A DNA stretch of 64,000 nt from Unio delphinus. Taxonomy: Eukaryota > Mollusca > Bivalvia > Unionida > Unionidae. The notes under the pieces were generated by a model. It was not told the origin of the DNA, did no database searches, and worked only from the letters and a program-made list of their open reading frames with translations. Shown in pieces: positions 24,545 through 35,129 of the stretch; position 1 is the first letter of the stretch, and every line of letters begins with the position of its first letter. The stretch is from assembly GCA_029339505.1 (NCBI GenBank), contig JAQISU010000233.1, positions 5,380,001-5,444,000 of the forward strand. Reading direction: 5' to 3'. Position numbers and translations under genes: made by a program.

Positions 24545-26040
24545 TATATAATGCGGATATATGGTGTAAAATTAAATGTATGTGATTAATCTTTATATGA
24601 TTACAAGACAAGATAGCGATTTCAAGTCTACAATATCTTCCCATGGGGTATCTGAAAAATATATAAAGTTTAAATTAGAATTCCCAATCAAAAAACGAAA
24701 TCTAGATCTAGCCCGTACCGTTGAATTGAATAGACGTGTTTGAGAATGTTTTCACTATCACAAATGCAAACTTTGGGTTAAAAGGCTTTCAAATCCTTTT
24801 GACAGGGAATTTAGACCTGTTCGATTCATCTCAAAGACGTCAGTAATATCTAATCAAACAGAGTTGCACAGAAGCGGGACACATTAGGCTGTTTTAATTT
24901 ACGATCTCTTTCATGCATAAATAAACGAATGAAAATCTACTTTAAAATTCTCGACGGTATGGATAAAATGATAAAAGACAACAGCGTACACAATTATTGG
25001 TGTTATACAAGCCCATCTACCAGTTTAATCATTGCACGCATTTAACCTAGTTAACATTGTGTAAACACTTGTTGTTAAACGTTGTTGATTTTTCCCATTC
25101 CCTTTTCCGTGGTCTAGTCAATACATCTCACTTTACTGTTATTGTGAACAATACGCGTGCGATTAAGTTGAAGTTATCTGACGGGAAACTACAGTGCAGG
25201 AATCAATTTTCATAAATGAGCAGCACTTAGATTTATATTCCCGATACCTATTGAATAAGATAGAGAAATTAAAACGCAAAAACGGGTCAAATATAAACTG
25301 TTTAAATAGGCACGAATAGCTACTTGGGTTAGTTTGGTGTATTCTCAAGATCGGTACAATCTGCTTGGATTTGAGCTCCAATTAACTCTCTATATGCCAT
25401 GCATGGCCTGTGGTACCTTTTGTTGTCGAGTAATAGCGCAGTTTATCGATTTAATCAGTTTCGTTTACAGCTTTATCTTGTGCTACGAGTTCTATACATT
25501 TGCCTAACGAAGATTAATCTAAACAGCGAGTATTGGTGACGTGTATTGTATTGCTGTGATCAAATATGTCGGTGTGTGAAAGTTGTTGCCCTTTTCGAAA
25601 TGGATTTTTGCAATATTAAGTTTTCCCCACATTGTTTTAAAAATGTTATTAAACATTTTAGTCGTGAATTTGTGTCGAATTACTATCAAACTCAATTTTT
25701 TTAGATACTTTCGCAAATAATTAACGGATCTTTATCAACTGGATGGTATTTTACAAATTCCCTCAAACAAATTAAAATTATGGTCGTTTGAATTCGGTGC
25801 AAATGGATTTTATGAATGCATATTCTTATGATGTTACACGCACCATTATAATCAACACAGCCACCACTACCACTGCCTAAATACTATTATTATAACTACT
25901 GTTAATCGCTACTAATACTTCAACACTACTGATTCAGTTACTACTGCTACTAATACTACTACAGCCATCTCCACTACCACTACTGCTATCACCACTCTGA
26001 TTTCCACACAAACAATAGTGGAACTCCTATAGTAGCAGCA
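24545..26040. other. Intergenic, no gene supported
   Basis: Short chance frames only. From about 25850 to 26000 the plus strand is rich in degenerate ACT/ACC triplets, apparently an eroded trinucleotide repeat facing the clean TAG run at 26046-26090. Confidence 0.4.
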
Positions 26041-26045
26041 ATGGT

Positions 26046-26046
26046 T

Positions 26047-26090
<44 letters not shown>
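26046..26090. repeat. (TAG)n microsatellite
   Basis: About 15 triplets. Confidence 0.95.
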
Positions 26091-26343
26091 CGCATCAGCA
26101 GGAATTGTTAATAGTAGTAATAGATGTAGTAGTATTTGCTAGTAGTAGAGTCGTCACTTTTTATGTTTGCTATAGTTCTTAATACTAACTGGAAGAAAAA
26201 AATAAATGATGTAGTGAAACAAATTTAGAAGTGCATTGTAATTGGAATAAATATGAAGACAGTTGTCCAAACAAAGTCGTGTTCTAAGTACATGATTGAG
26301 ATTGTTGCTTGGATATTCACCAGGACTTATTAAAATTCATGTG

Positions 26344-26354
26344 CTCTCTTTCAG
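26344..26354 (+). promoter_or_regulatory. Splice acceptor for the 26507 gene's coding exon
   Basis: Pyrimidine-rich CTCTCTTTCAG followed by GTTCGC; about 150 nt of 5' UTR would precede the ATG. The upstream exon was not found. Confidence 0.45.
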
Positions 26355-26506
26355 GTTCGCTCTCTACCTGGGATTACTGTTCAACAAATCTGTCGGACTT
26401 CGTTCAATCAGAGTCAGATATTGTAGCCGATGGTGTCGGTATCTGTTAAGTCTGCATTATTCAAGGAACACAATATCAAAATTTAAAAAATAAAGAGAAG
26501 ATCATA

Positions 26507-27463
26507 ATGCAAACTAACAGCTTCCCCCGGTCGTCGACAATAGTCGGAAAACGACAAATCGATGACCCTCCCAAGCCTCCAGTTAAGTTTGATTATAGCG
26601 AAATATATAGCGAAAATGATGAACTAGATCTGGAGCTAGACTTGACCAAAACGCATATAAATAGAGCGCAGTATCGAGCGCGCACAGATTTGGATGACAA
26701 TATCAAACAAGTCAAGAAAAATGCAGAGGGTATGAAACATTTGCAAGAAGCTATAAAGAATTATGACTCAAAAGAACTGTGTAGAAGCATTTCTCGGAGG
26801 GATATTAAACCTGTTGGAAAACCCAACGAGGAAACCAATGAAAATACGACAGTTGGTCCCGAGAAAAAGGCTGGATCAGAGGAGCGTTTTGCCCGTGAGA
26901 ATAGTACAGAGAACCAGAAAGAGGACGAAATCAATGCAAAACCTAGGAGCACCCTGACCATGTTTTTAATGCCTCTTCATAGAATTCAGACGGCGAAACA
27001 AGTAAAGAAACAAACAGTGAGAGAGGACGATGACCAGAACGAAGAATCTATTCCGCTGAGGACCCAGTCTACTTGTGTTCAATATGCCGGCCCAGGAAGA
27101 AGCAGGAGTGTTTGCTATGGTCAACCCAGAGTCAACAGTCTCAATGTCCACATAAAGGGGATAAGGCCACGTATTGCTTCATCAAGCACTTACAATGCAG
27201 ACAAACAGCATTCACGTTCTCGTAGAAAATTAGAAAGTATCAGCAAATTGGAACAGAGTTTTAAGTTTGACAAGCCAAGCATGTATGAAGAGAGACGAAA
27301 GACACTACTGGCCAGTTCGAAACAAAATGCCGATCTACAAATGCGTGTTAAGGTTTTTCTCAAAAACATTGACGAATTCAAAAGCAAGAGCAAGACCAAT
27401 TCACTGGAGGAAATGTTTAGTCGGGGTGTTCATGTTACACAGACCCACACTGTTCTCGGATAA
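26507..27463 (+). CDS. Uncharacterised 318-residue charged protein
   Basis: This single uninterrupted frame is the longest non-repetitive ORF here and has balanced codon use. The protein starts MQTNSFPRSSTIVGKRQIDD. It is rich in Lys, Arg, Glu, Asp and Ser, has no signal peptide or transmembrane segment, and is probably disordered with short helices (for example LDDNIKQVKKNAEGMKHLQE, about residues 61-80, and EERRKTLLASSKQNADLQMR near 258-277). An acceptor CTCTCTTTCAG ends at 26354, so a 5' UTR exon probably lies upstream and the ATG is in the second exon; -3 is A. Earlier in-frame Mets are absent. I recognise no domain. A lineage-restricted cytoplasmic or nuclear protein is the most that can be said. 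Confidence 0.7.
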   Translation: MQTNSFPRSSTIVGKRQIDDPPKPPVKFDYSEIYSENDELDLELDLTKTHINRAQYRARTDLDDNIKQVKKNAEGMKHLQEAIKNYDSKELCRSISRRDIKPVGKPNEETNENTTVGPEKKAGSEERFARENSTENQKEDEINAKPRSTLTMFLMPLHRIQTAKQVKKQTVREDDDQNEESIPLRTQSTCVQYAGPGRSRSVCYGQPRVNSLNVHIKGIRPRIASSSTYNADKQHSRSRRKLESISKLEQSFKFDKPSMYEERRKTLLASSKQNADLQMRVKVFLKNIDEFKSKSKTNSLEEMFSRGVHVTQTHTVLG

Positions 27464-27910
27464 ATTAAAGTGACAATTGTTATAAACAGATTTAAATTCA
27501 ATTCGAACTTCTGTAGAACATATCCCGGAGCCCGGCCTGAGTGTTTCATGACATCAAACACTTCCCACTAAAGAGAATCTTTTATCATATATGAGGAAGG
27601 ATAATCGAAATAATCAAATGGTTCACTATATTCGAGATGGAATAGTTGTAAATATAATTGTAGGACTGTAGTATACTATCCTAATTGAATTTGAAGTATT
27701 AACTCAAAGAAGAAAGTTAGCTAATATATTGCACACATTTGTATTACCTATGATCTTTTAATGAACGAGAAACATCCCTACGTAATATATAACGTATTTG
27801 GTTTAAGCACGAAATCGTTGTGTACAACAGAATACAGTTCGAATTCTGGTCACAGATATACGTCTCAAGTGTAGGTTTCCACTAAATTTCGCCTGTAATT
27901 TTCCGATCAG

Positions 27911-27916
27911 AATAAA
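27911..27916 (+). terminator. Possible poly(A) signal of the 26507 gene
   Basis: AATAAA about 450 nt after the stop codon. An earlier ATTAAA (27464-27469) directly follows the stop and is too close to be likely. Confidence 0.35.
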
Positions 27917-27944
27917 CATATGTTCATGAAATTATTAGTTTTTA

Positions 27945-28180
27945 TCCCATAAAGTGAAATCTATGATTTAGGCTCTATTCCCATGTCGAAAAGGGAATTC
28001 CATGAATTAGGCCCTATGTATATGCCGAACAGGGATATCCACGATTTAGGCCCTATTAGTTTCCATTCCGAAAAGGGAAATCCACAATTAAGGCCCTATT
28101 GGTTTCCATGCTGTGAAGGGAAATCCATGATTTAGGCGCTATTAGTTTCCATAGCGAAAAGGGAAATCTATGAGTTACAT
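27945..28180. repeat. Minisatellite, unit about 45 bp, about 5 copies
   Basis: The phrases GAAAAGGGAAATCCATGATT and TAGGCCCTATTAGTTTCCAT repeat with 10-20 percent divergence. Confidence 0.85.
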
Positions 28181-28189
28181 CCTGTTTAC

Positions 28190-30765
28190 AACAGGTAAAC
28201 GAATTGCTCCCTGTAAATTCTCAATTTACATGACAATATAAAAGTTATATCATCCAACAATCGTGTCGTTATATGCTCTTTGTACATTTCATTCGGTCTA
28301 GTACACATAACTGCTTTCTGAAGAATTATTTTCGTCATCAAAACGAAAAGACCATCCCTAGTGTTTACATACTGCAATTAAATGTAAACGTAACATTATG
28401 TATAGAATCAAGAAATCTGACTGCCTGAATTTAATGCTGATTTAAATTTACGATTACTTTGGTGAAATTGAAACTCGTTGATTAATGCACTGACTAATCT
28501 TAAAAGAGTAATATTTTTTCTAAAAATCGAAAATGGTTTTAAAAAATCTGTTGTGAAGTAACTGTTGTCATGGTGAATGTTGCCGTGGTGAATGGAAAGT
28601 TTTCCTGTCTTGATTAGTGGGTGCGTCTTTCTTTGTCAGCTAAATCTCAATATATCCATTCAAATTTACTTAAAATAATTTATGGATTCTTAGATCTTGG
28701 TAAATCTGCAGTACTAGGCTACAAGTATTTTCTTCTTCGTAGGACCATCATAGTCAAGTGAATCTTCGGATGGGATTTTACATTGTCTATCTAGCGTTGT
28801 AGCCCTGGATGGAATGTTCTTACAAAATGTTTCAAAGTTTTACATTCAAAGTGTTATAACTAGTTTTCAGAGATATTTGGAATAGTATTTACTTTACTAA
28901 ATTAGATGAAATTTCATAGATACTAGTTCTCAAAATAACTAAGTGTTTAAAATGTAGCAAATAATGGAGCCACAAAGTTGTCGTCAGGATATTTATTGAT
29001 GGTCACAATTATTTTAGAACAAATTTCTGTGTGCCAAAACAAACCGGTTTTACCCACAGTCATGTTAAATAGTTATGGATGAATTTTTATTCTATGTTTA
29101 TAGTTTCTACCGTACGTTTTAATACCAAAATTATTTTGTATTGTACATTTTATTCATGTTGTAAAGATTCCCACAAATCGGTCACCTACCCGAAAATATC
29201 AACATTTGTTTTCTGTCAACATCTAATCGATACCACAACGTGTTTACCAGCTAATACCAAGGGAAAATAACCTGTTGGAAAATTTCTTAGCAACAAAGCG
29301 ATCATATAGATATATTATAGAATAAAATACGACCTTTCATTCTGGTATCTTCATACAGTTAAGAGCAAAACTATTTCTCTCTTATTGACTTCTGACAAAA
29401 TTATAATGTTACGATATTTAGCCCAAAATCATGGCTTGGAAATACATAACTAAAACTGATACTTGTCCTGGTCCAACATCCTTCACCTAAAAAAGAAAAA
29501 ACGTATTTATTTCATTGTTTCAAATTTGATGAAATCTTTAAATGTGATTGCTTAAATAAAAGAAAAAATCGTTAAATTTGACACACTTCCACCTCAATAT
29601 TAATAATTTAAAAAAATATTTCTTACTTATCTTTAGCAAAACGTTGATGTATAATTCCTTTATTTTTTCAGTTGGTGGTAACAGTTACCACAATCCATCA
29701 TGCATTATGTTACATTATACTTACTCTCTCAAGGTCTGATCTAACATGCGATCCATCACTTGTCGGTAATTCGATAAGACGCTATTATGTAAGGCTGACT
29801 GAGAGATTGAAACTATAACTGCAATAAGAATAAACCAAGACTGCGTATTTAATAAAGCAGTAATAATTATTGTGGTCTACTATTACGCGATAGATTTAGG
29901 TGCATTTGTGCACGCAAGGAGTTCAAATGCTTCATATAATGCCGTCTCCATGACAACTTATTATGTAACTTTCATTTAAATAGGCCTAGCGCTTCAACAA
30001 CTGATTTACAGATTGCGCTTGCTTAGATTTTGTACCGCCCGAATATTAGATATTTGCTTTCTTGTATCAATTGTACCAGCAAACACGATGTAATCAATCC
30101 GATCCTTCAAACATTGATTACTCTCAAATATCGAAATCTTGGGAAGAAAACGGTGTTATACTTATTTGTACCATTATAGGTATCTGATAGGTGTATTGTT
30201 TGACAATCTACTTTAAATTATGTGAAGAATATATTCAACCATTTCAAAACTTATGATACGCTTTATGAAACAAAGATGCAGCCTTGTCTATGATTAACAA
30301 TGGTGCTGTGCCCTGCAAATTTTAATCTTCTCCTAATTAATTGCAAGAGTGGAGTGAAAATAATATTGATTTTATGGAAAGAAATTGTTTAAAAAGATCT
30401 CTGATTCATTAGTTGTAACTCACGTGTGTACTAATCTTCACTCTATAAGAAATATACTCCACGGACACTAACGACCGTCATTAGTTTCAAACAGACGTTA
30501 TTTTAAAAATTGTTGTAACTGCAATATGTTCTTCAATACTCTTCTATGCATGCTTACATCCATCGGAAAGTTCGCGTGTTACATCATGCGTTTTGACTCA
30601 ATTCCAACGAATCACTTCTAATGTAGTCATTCTATCTGTTGACTACTATTTTTGGACGACAATACTTACTGGCGGCATTCTTTCAAACAAACCTCTCTAT
30701 GACCCCTAACAGCACAGGACACATTTTAATTTCAATTCTTATTCTTTTCAGAACTAAGATACAAT
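28190..30765. other. Intergenic, no gene supported
   Basis: Only short AT-driven frames; no recognisable repeats beyond short poly-A and poly-T runs. Confidence 0.4.
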
Positions 30766-30769
30766 ATAG

Positions 30770-30785
30770 AAAAAAATTACCGTAA

Positions 30786-30874
<89 letters not shown>

Positions 30875-30892
30875 TATATCTATATATATATA

Positions 30893-30929
<37 letters not shown>

Positions 30930-30945
30930 TTACGGTAATTTTTTT
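30770..30945. repeat. Inverted repeat enclosing a TA run
   Basis: AAAAAAATTACCGTAAAACA at 30770 is exactly mirrored by TGTTTTACGGTAATTTTTTT ending at 30945. Between them is a (TA)n tract with TAGATATATCTA and TATCTATA at its centre. The whole 176 bp is close to a perfect palindrome and may be a MITE whose interior has become a microsatellite. Confidence 0.85.
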
Positions 30946-31596
30946 ATATATACCTAACTATTGTCTTGCATCACATATGCTCCGCTGTCTGGATCATAAG
31001 CTGCAGCCCTTAGGCACAGTAAATTTCACACGTCTCCAGACCCTCTTACCTAATCGAAATTTTAGTGTGGCACCAGCAAAAGAAAGCTATGATTATAGGC
31101 GTCGAAGGTTCACTGCCCCTGTCACGTGAGTTCTTTAATATACATATTAATAATGGCTGTCTTTTATTTCCGGCATTAAACATGATCCCATTAATCATTG
31201 GCTATAGTTATTATTTGACGCCAGTCTGATCGTATCGTGTCAAATATTTTGTTTCGAGTGATTTAATTTGTACATATCTCAAGATAGAACAGGGAACGAT
31301 TTGCACGCATAGGTTACATCACTGTTAAGAAAGTCACGTTTTCCCCGTGTTGCATACAAAATTAAATTCTCAAATGGAAAAATTACGTCAATGACACAAA
31401 GTTGAAACTCCGAAATTATTCAAGTTTGTCAAGTGTAAACATTATAATTACATGTTTCGGTCCGTGGGAAATAAAAAATATTTGCAAAAGCACATGCTTA
31501 ATTTAACCAGGATGAATAGATCTGAGCAGATTCTCCTTTGAGCTAATTGTTTTAAAAGAAATTTTAGATTATTTAGATGTCAGTTAGAGAACAGTG

Positions 31597-31974
31597 TCAC
31601 AGTGTCATACATGAGGACATTATTTTACAAATTAGAAAGGCACTAGACCAGTTAGATACTAACACTTGCTCAGTCACAGTGCGAAAATGATCAAATGTTT
31701 CAACTACTATGTACTTATATTTCTCTAAATAGTTATCATTTAAACAAATCTGTTTGGTCTTGTTGAAAGCAGCTTGCTTTGCCACTCGATTGGACTGTAT
31801 TTCAGCTCCTAACACGGGACACTTTTCTATATCATTGAGAACCAACTCGGTGTTAATCGAAGTCACTTTGAAACATAAGGAAATCAAATACGCTGCGCAA
31901 TCAAAATGAATACAAAATCCGCGAGTAGGAGTGGTTTCTAAATGTGTGCATAAAATGCTATTAATGCAAAACAT
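31597..31974 (-). CDS. Doubtful 125-codon ORF with six Cys
   Basis: The frame is longer than expected by chance in AT-rich DNA. It includes CIHFDCAAYLISLCFK and EKCPVLGAEIQSNRVAKQAA. An acceptor-like TGCATTAATAG lies inside its start, so the real exon could begin there. No family is recognised, no signal peptide is convincing, and no partner exon was found. Confidence 0.25.
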   Translation of the reverse strand: MFCINSILCTHLETTPTRGFCIHFDCAAYLISLCFKVTSINTELVLNDIEKCPVLGAEIQSNRVAKQAAFNKTKQICLNDNYLEKYKYIVVETFDHFRTVTEQVLVSNWSSAFLICKIMSSCMTL

Positions 31975-32219
31975 ACCAAAATAATAAACATAATTTAAAA
32001 CGAAATGAAAATTGCTGAAAAAATGTCATTTGTGTTTCTTGAATACTAAAGACGCGTTGCACTATGTAACGCAACACGCTGACTAGTAAGTCATAGGCAA
32101 AAAGGCTTTAGGAAAATGGATAAATTATGGAACACAGGTCAGAACAAATTATGATTTGCTGTAAAATAAATATGTCCTTCCCTGGTTTTGGTAAATGATA
32201 CGGTTGAGAAAAAAGTACA

Positions 32220-32224
32220 AATTG

Positions 32225-32276
<52 letters not shown>

Positions 32277-32289
32277 CACCACCACCACC

Positions 32290-32334
<45 letters not shown>

Positions 32335-34575
32335 GACTTTGTATAGTGCTTAATCTCTAGATGCTCTATGCGCTTCACAACATTAGAAAACATTTATAAC
32401 ATAAAAACAAAATATGTAAAGATATGATTTTTAAAAAAAAAAACAACTTAACACAATCAAATTAGAAAACATAAAACATGCTTAAAATATGTTAGGTAGG
32501 AAATATTATTAGGTCATTAAGTTTGTTCTTGCAGTCGAAATAGGCGAGATTTAAGAGCACTCTTCTTTGTGTCTATGTTCAGTGGGCAACTCGTTCCACG
32601 TTTCTGGACCCTGGTATGCAAAAGAGCATTGTCCATATGACTTCATTTTCATAATGGGAATAATGAGTGTACGGTTGTTAGAAGAGGGGCGTAAGTATCT
32701 GACTGGTGTGTAGATATGGGTGAGGTCGAATAGGTATGTTCGACGACTGGATTCCGTCAGTGAAACATAGCACAGTGAACATATTGGTATTTGATTCTGG
32801 ATCGAATGGATAAACAGTGAAGGGTATAGAACAGCTGGGAGGTGTGCTCTGATCGTAGTACTCTAAATAAGATCTGAGCAGCTGTGTTTTTAACTTTTTG
32901 AGGTTTCTGAAGTAGGTATTGACACGAAGCAGACAGAATTTAGTTACAAAAGTCCAAGCCTGAAATACTACTGGACACATACGTGTTACAGTGGGATCAA
33001 CTGAAAGATATTTGCTAATGGAGCTGATGCATCTCAGCTCAAGATATGCATCCAAAGCATATGTTCATGACATGTTGGTTCAATGTGAGCGTCCTTTCCA
33101 GGGTAACACCTACGTTTAACGTTTTGTTCCTGATACTTATTGTTTTAGGTAAAACAATAAATGAGAAAGTATTTTTGTTGTGATCAGAATGGCCTCAGTT
33201 TATCATCATTTGTCTGCAGCTTGTTACATGTAATCCATGAATTCACGTAAAAATGCACCTCGCTACACCTTGAATGGTAGCATCAAATTGAGTTGGATGG
33301 TTAGATTTGTATATCTGGGTGTCATAAGAGTACAATGGGTGAGACACTAAATGACGATCTATTACACTTGAGGGCGTCTGAGTGTAAAGAATCAAGTGAA
33401 CAGGTCCAATAACAGACCCCTGTGCAACACCGCAACATAGACCAACTGGGCTGGAGTGTATTCCATTTTGCGGACACATTTTGTGTCAGTTGATCAAGTA
33501 GGACTTTAGTGCACTCTTTATCACGACTGTACGTACTAAATCCAAAGAGACAGGTTCAAATGCTGCTAACGGTTGCCGCTGAAATTCTGTATCGCACCTG
33601 TATGATGACGAGTCAATTGAAATTGTGTTGTCAAGCTTATCTCTATCGGTTTGTACTTTATCAGCGAAGAAATCTGCAAACATGTCCAGAATTTGGACTG
33701 GAGAGAAGGTAGTTGGAAGTGGTGTATATTTGCTTCGTGACATTAACCTGTTAGTACTCTCGAAGAGCTCTTTGCAGATGGAACTTTCCATGATCTTAGT
33801 ACTATATTGGGCTTATTTCTCTGCATGGACAGTGTTTGTAAAGGTCTTCTTAGCAGCTTCATAGATTTGCTTATGAATAGTGAGTCTGAATGAAAGCCAA
33901 AGCCTCTCAGCTTTACAACGGTCCCTTTTAGCAGTGCGAATCTCGTTCCTAACACTGCTATTACACGGAGAATACTTTTAAATTAATACTCTGTGTTTGG
34001 TGGCTGGGGCATGTTTTTCAAGAACTGAACGCATTCAGTTTTCGCGTTGTTCTGCTGTAGGAGGTAAGCAAGTTGTTAGGTTTGCTTCGATGTCATGCAT
34101 TAGTTTGATTCTATGTTTCACATGGAGCTTTCTCAAAGTAGCAAATACAGGTGGAGGGTTAGGGACTGATACGTCAAGATAGTATATAATGCAGAGGTGT
34201 TCTGATGCTGGTGCGTGTTATACCAGGGAGGACCATAGAATATCATCGGGTCTATAAACAGTCCAGTCTAAAATGTGACCATGCTTATGGGTGGGTTGCT
34301 TAACTAACTGACTGTCTGAGGTTGAAAATATGAGAGAAATCGAGGAGTTTTGATATGTTTGGGTTTCCAGGACTGACAAAGTGAAAGTTGAAATCTTCAA
34401 GAATAACCAGGTTGCCACCTATCCAATTTCCGTACTCCAAAAGATTCGGAAACTGCTCCAAAAAGAGAGATTCTTTCAGCTTGTTGTTTCTACTAGGAAG
34501 AGGGCGGTAGAGGCAGATAAAGATGGACTGACCCTTCTTCCAATGTGAGTGTGGTTTGCACAAGTTCAAACGATG
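32220..34575 (-). mobile_element. CR1/L2-like non-LTR retrotransposon, copy 1, degenerate
   Basis: Reading on the minus strand from high to low coordinates: the C-terminal half of the endonuclease domain (about 34569-34218, with GGNLVILEDFNFHF and HKHGHILDWTVYRPDD), a linker (33955-33500), the RT core GVAQGSVIGP (about 33420), then YSYDTQIY where YADDTQ-type is expected. RT C-terminal pieces (YLELRCISSISKYLSVDPT) and a 3' UTR follow, ending in an ATT-type tail at 32225-32332. Frames shift many times. The early RT motifs are missing between about 33486 and 33479, an internal deletion. The 5' end is cut inside the endonuclease domain. Dead copy. Confidence 0.85.
32225..32332. repeat. (AAT)n microsatellite with (CAC)n interruption
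   Basis: It forms the 3' tail of the minus-strand retrotransposon copy 1. Confidence 0.95.
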
Positions 34576-34743
34576 TAATCACATTACACATGCAAATGCT
34601 TAAATATATAAAAGTGTAATACTACCTGTTCAAAAATGTCAAAAAGAACGGAGAGAGCTAATTTGTTATTCGTTATAACAATGCTAAAATTTAGAAAAAA
34701 AATACAAGTTCTTGAATACTCTAAAACTAGAATTGAATTAAAA

Positions 34744-34744
<1 letters not shown>

Positions 34745-34774
<30 letters not shown>

Positions 34775-34836
34775 TGTATGTATGTATGTATGTATGTATG
34801 TATGTATGTATGTATGTATGTATGTATGTATGTATG
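34745..34836. repeat. (TATG)n microsatellite
   Basis: About 23 tetranucleotide units. Confidence 0.97.
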
Positions 34837-35025
34837 CATCTGCACAATTCTAGCCACATTATTACGAGTTAGTTTAGGGACGCGAAAAAACTCACACAAT
34901 GAAAGACAAACTCAAAAAGGTTACATCTTTAAAAACGGGCCAGATTTTCAAAATATATCAAGCAGTCTTGTTTAAAAACGTTTCAAATCTTCTCAGCAGG
35001 AACGTTTTCACATGACTTATATATG

Positions 35026-35124
35026 GACAAATGTCTAAAACCGTCGTACGACAAATGTCTAAATCCGTCGTACGACAAATGTCTAAATCCGTCGTACGAC
35101 AAATGTCTAAATCCGTCGTACGAC
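35026..35124. repeat. 24-bp tandem repeat, 4 copies
   Basis: The unit is ACAAATGTCTAAATCCGTCGTACG with one variant. Each junction contains the 10-bp palindrome GTCGTACGAC. Confidence 0.93.
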
Positions 35125-35129
35125 AAGGG

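Noticed and set aside
33509..34182. Plus-strand open frames at 33.5-34.2 kb
   Set aside because: Shadows of the minus-strand retrotransposon.
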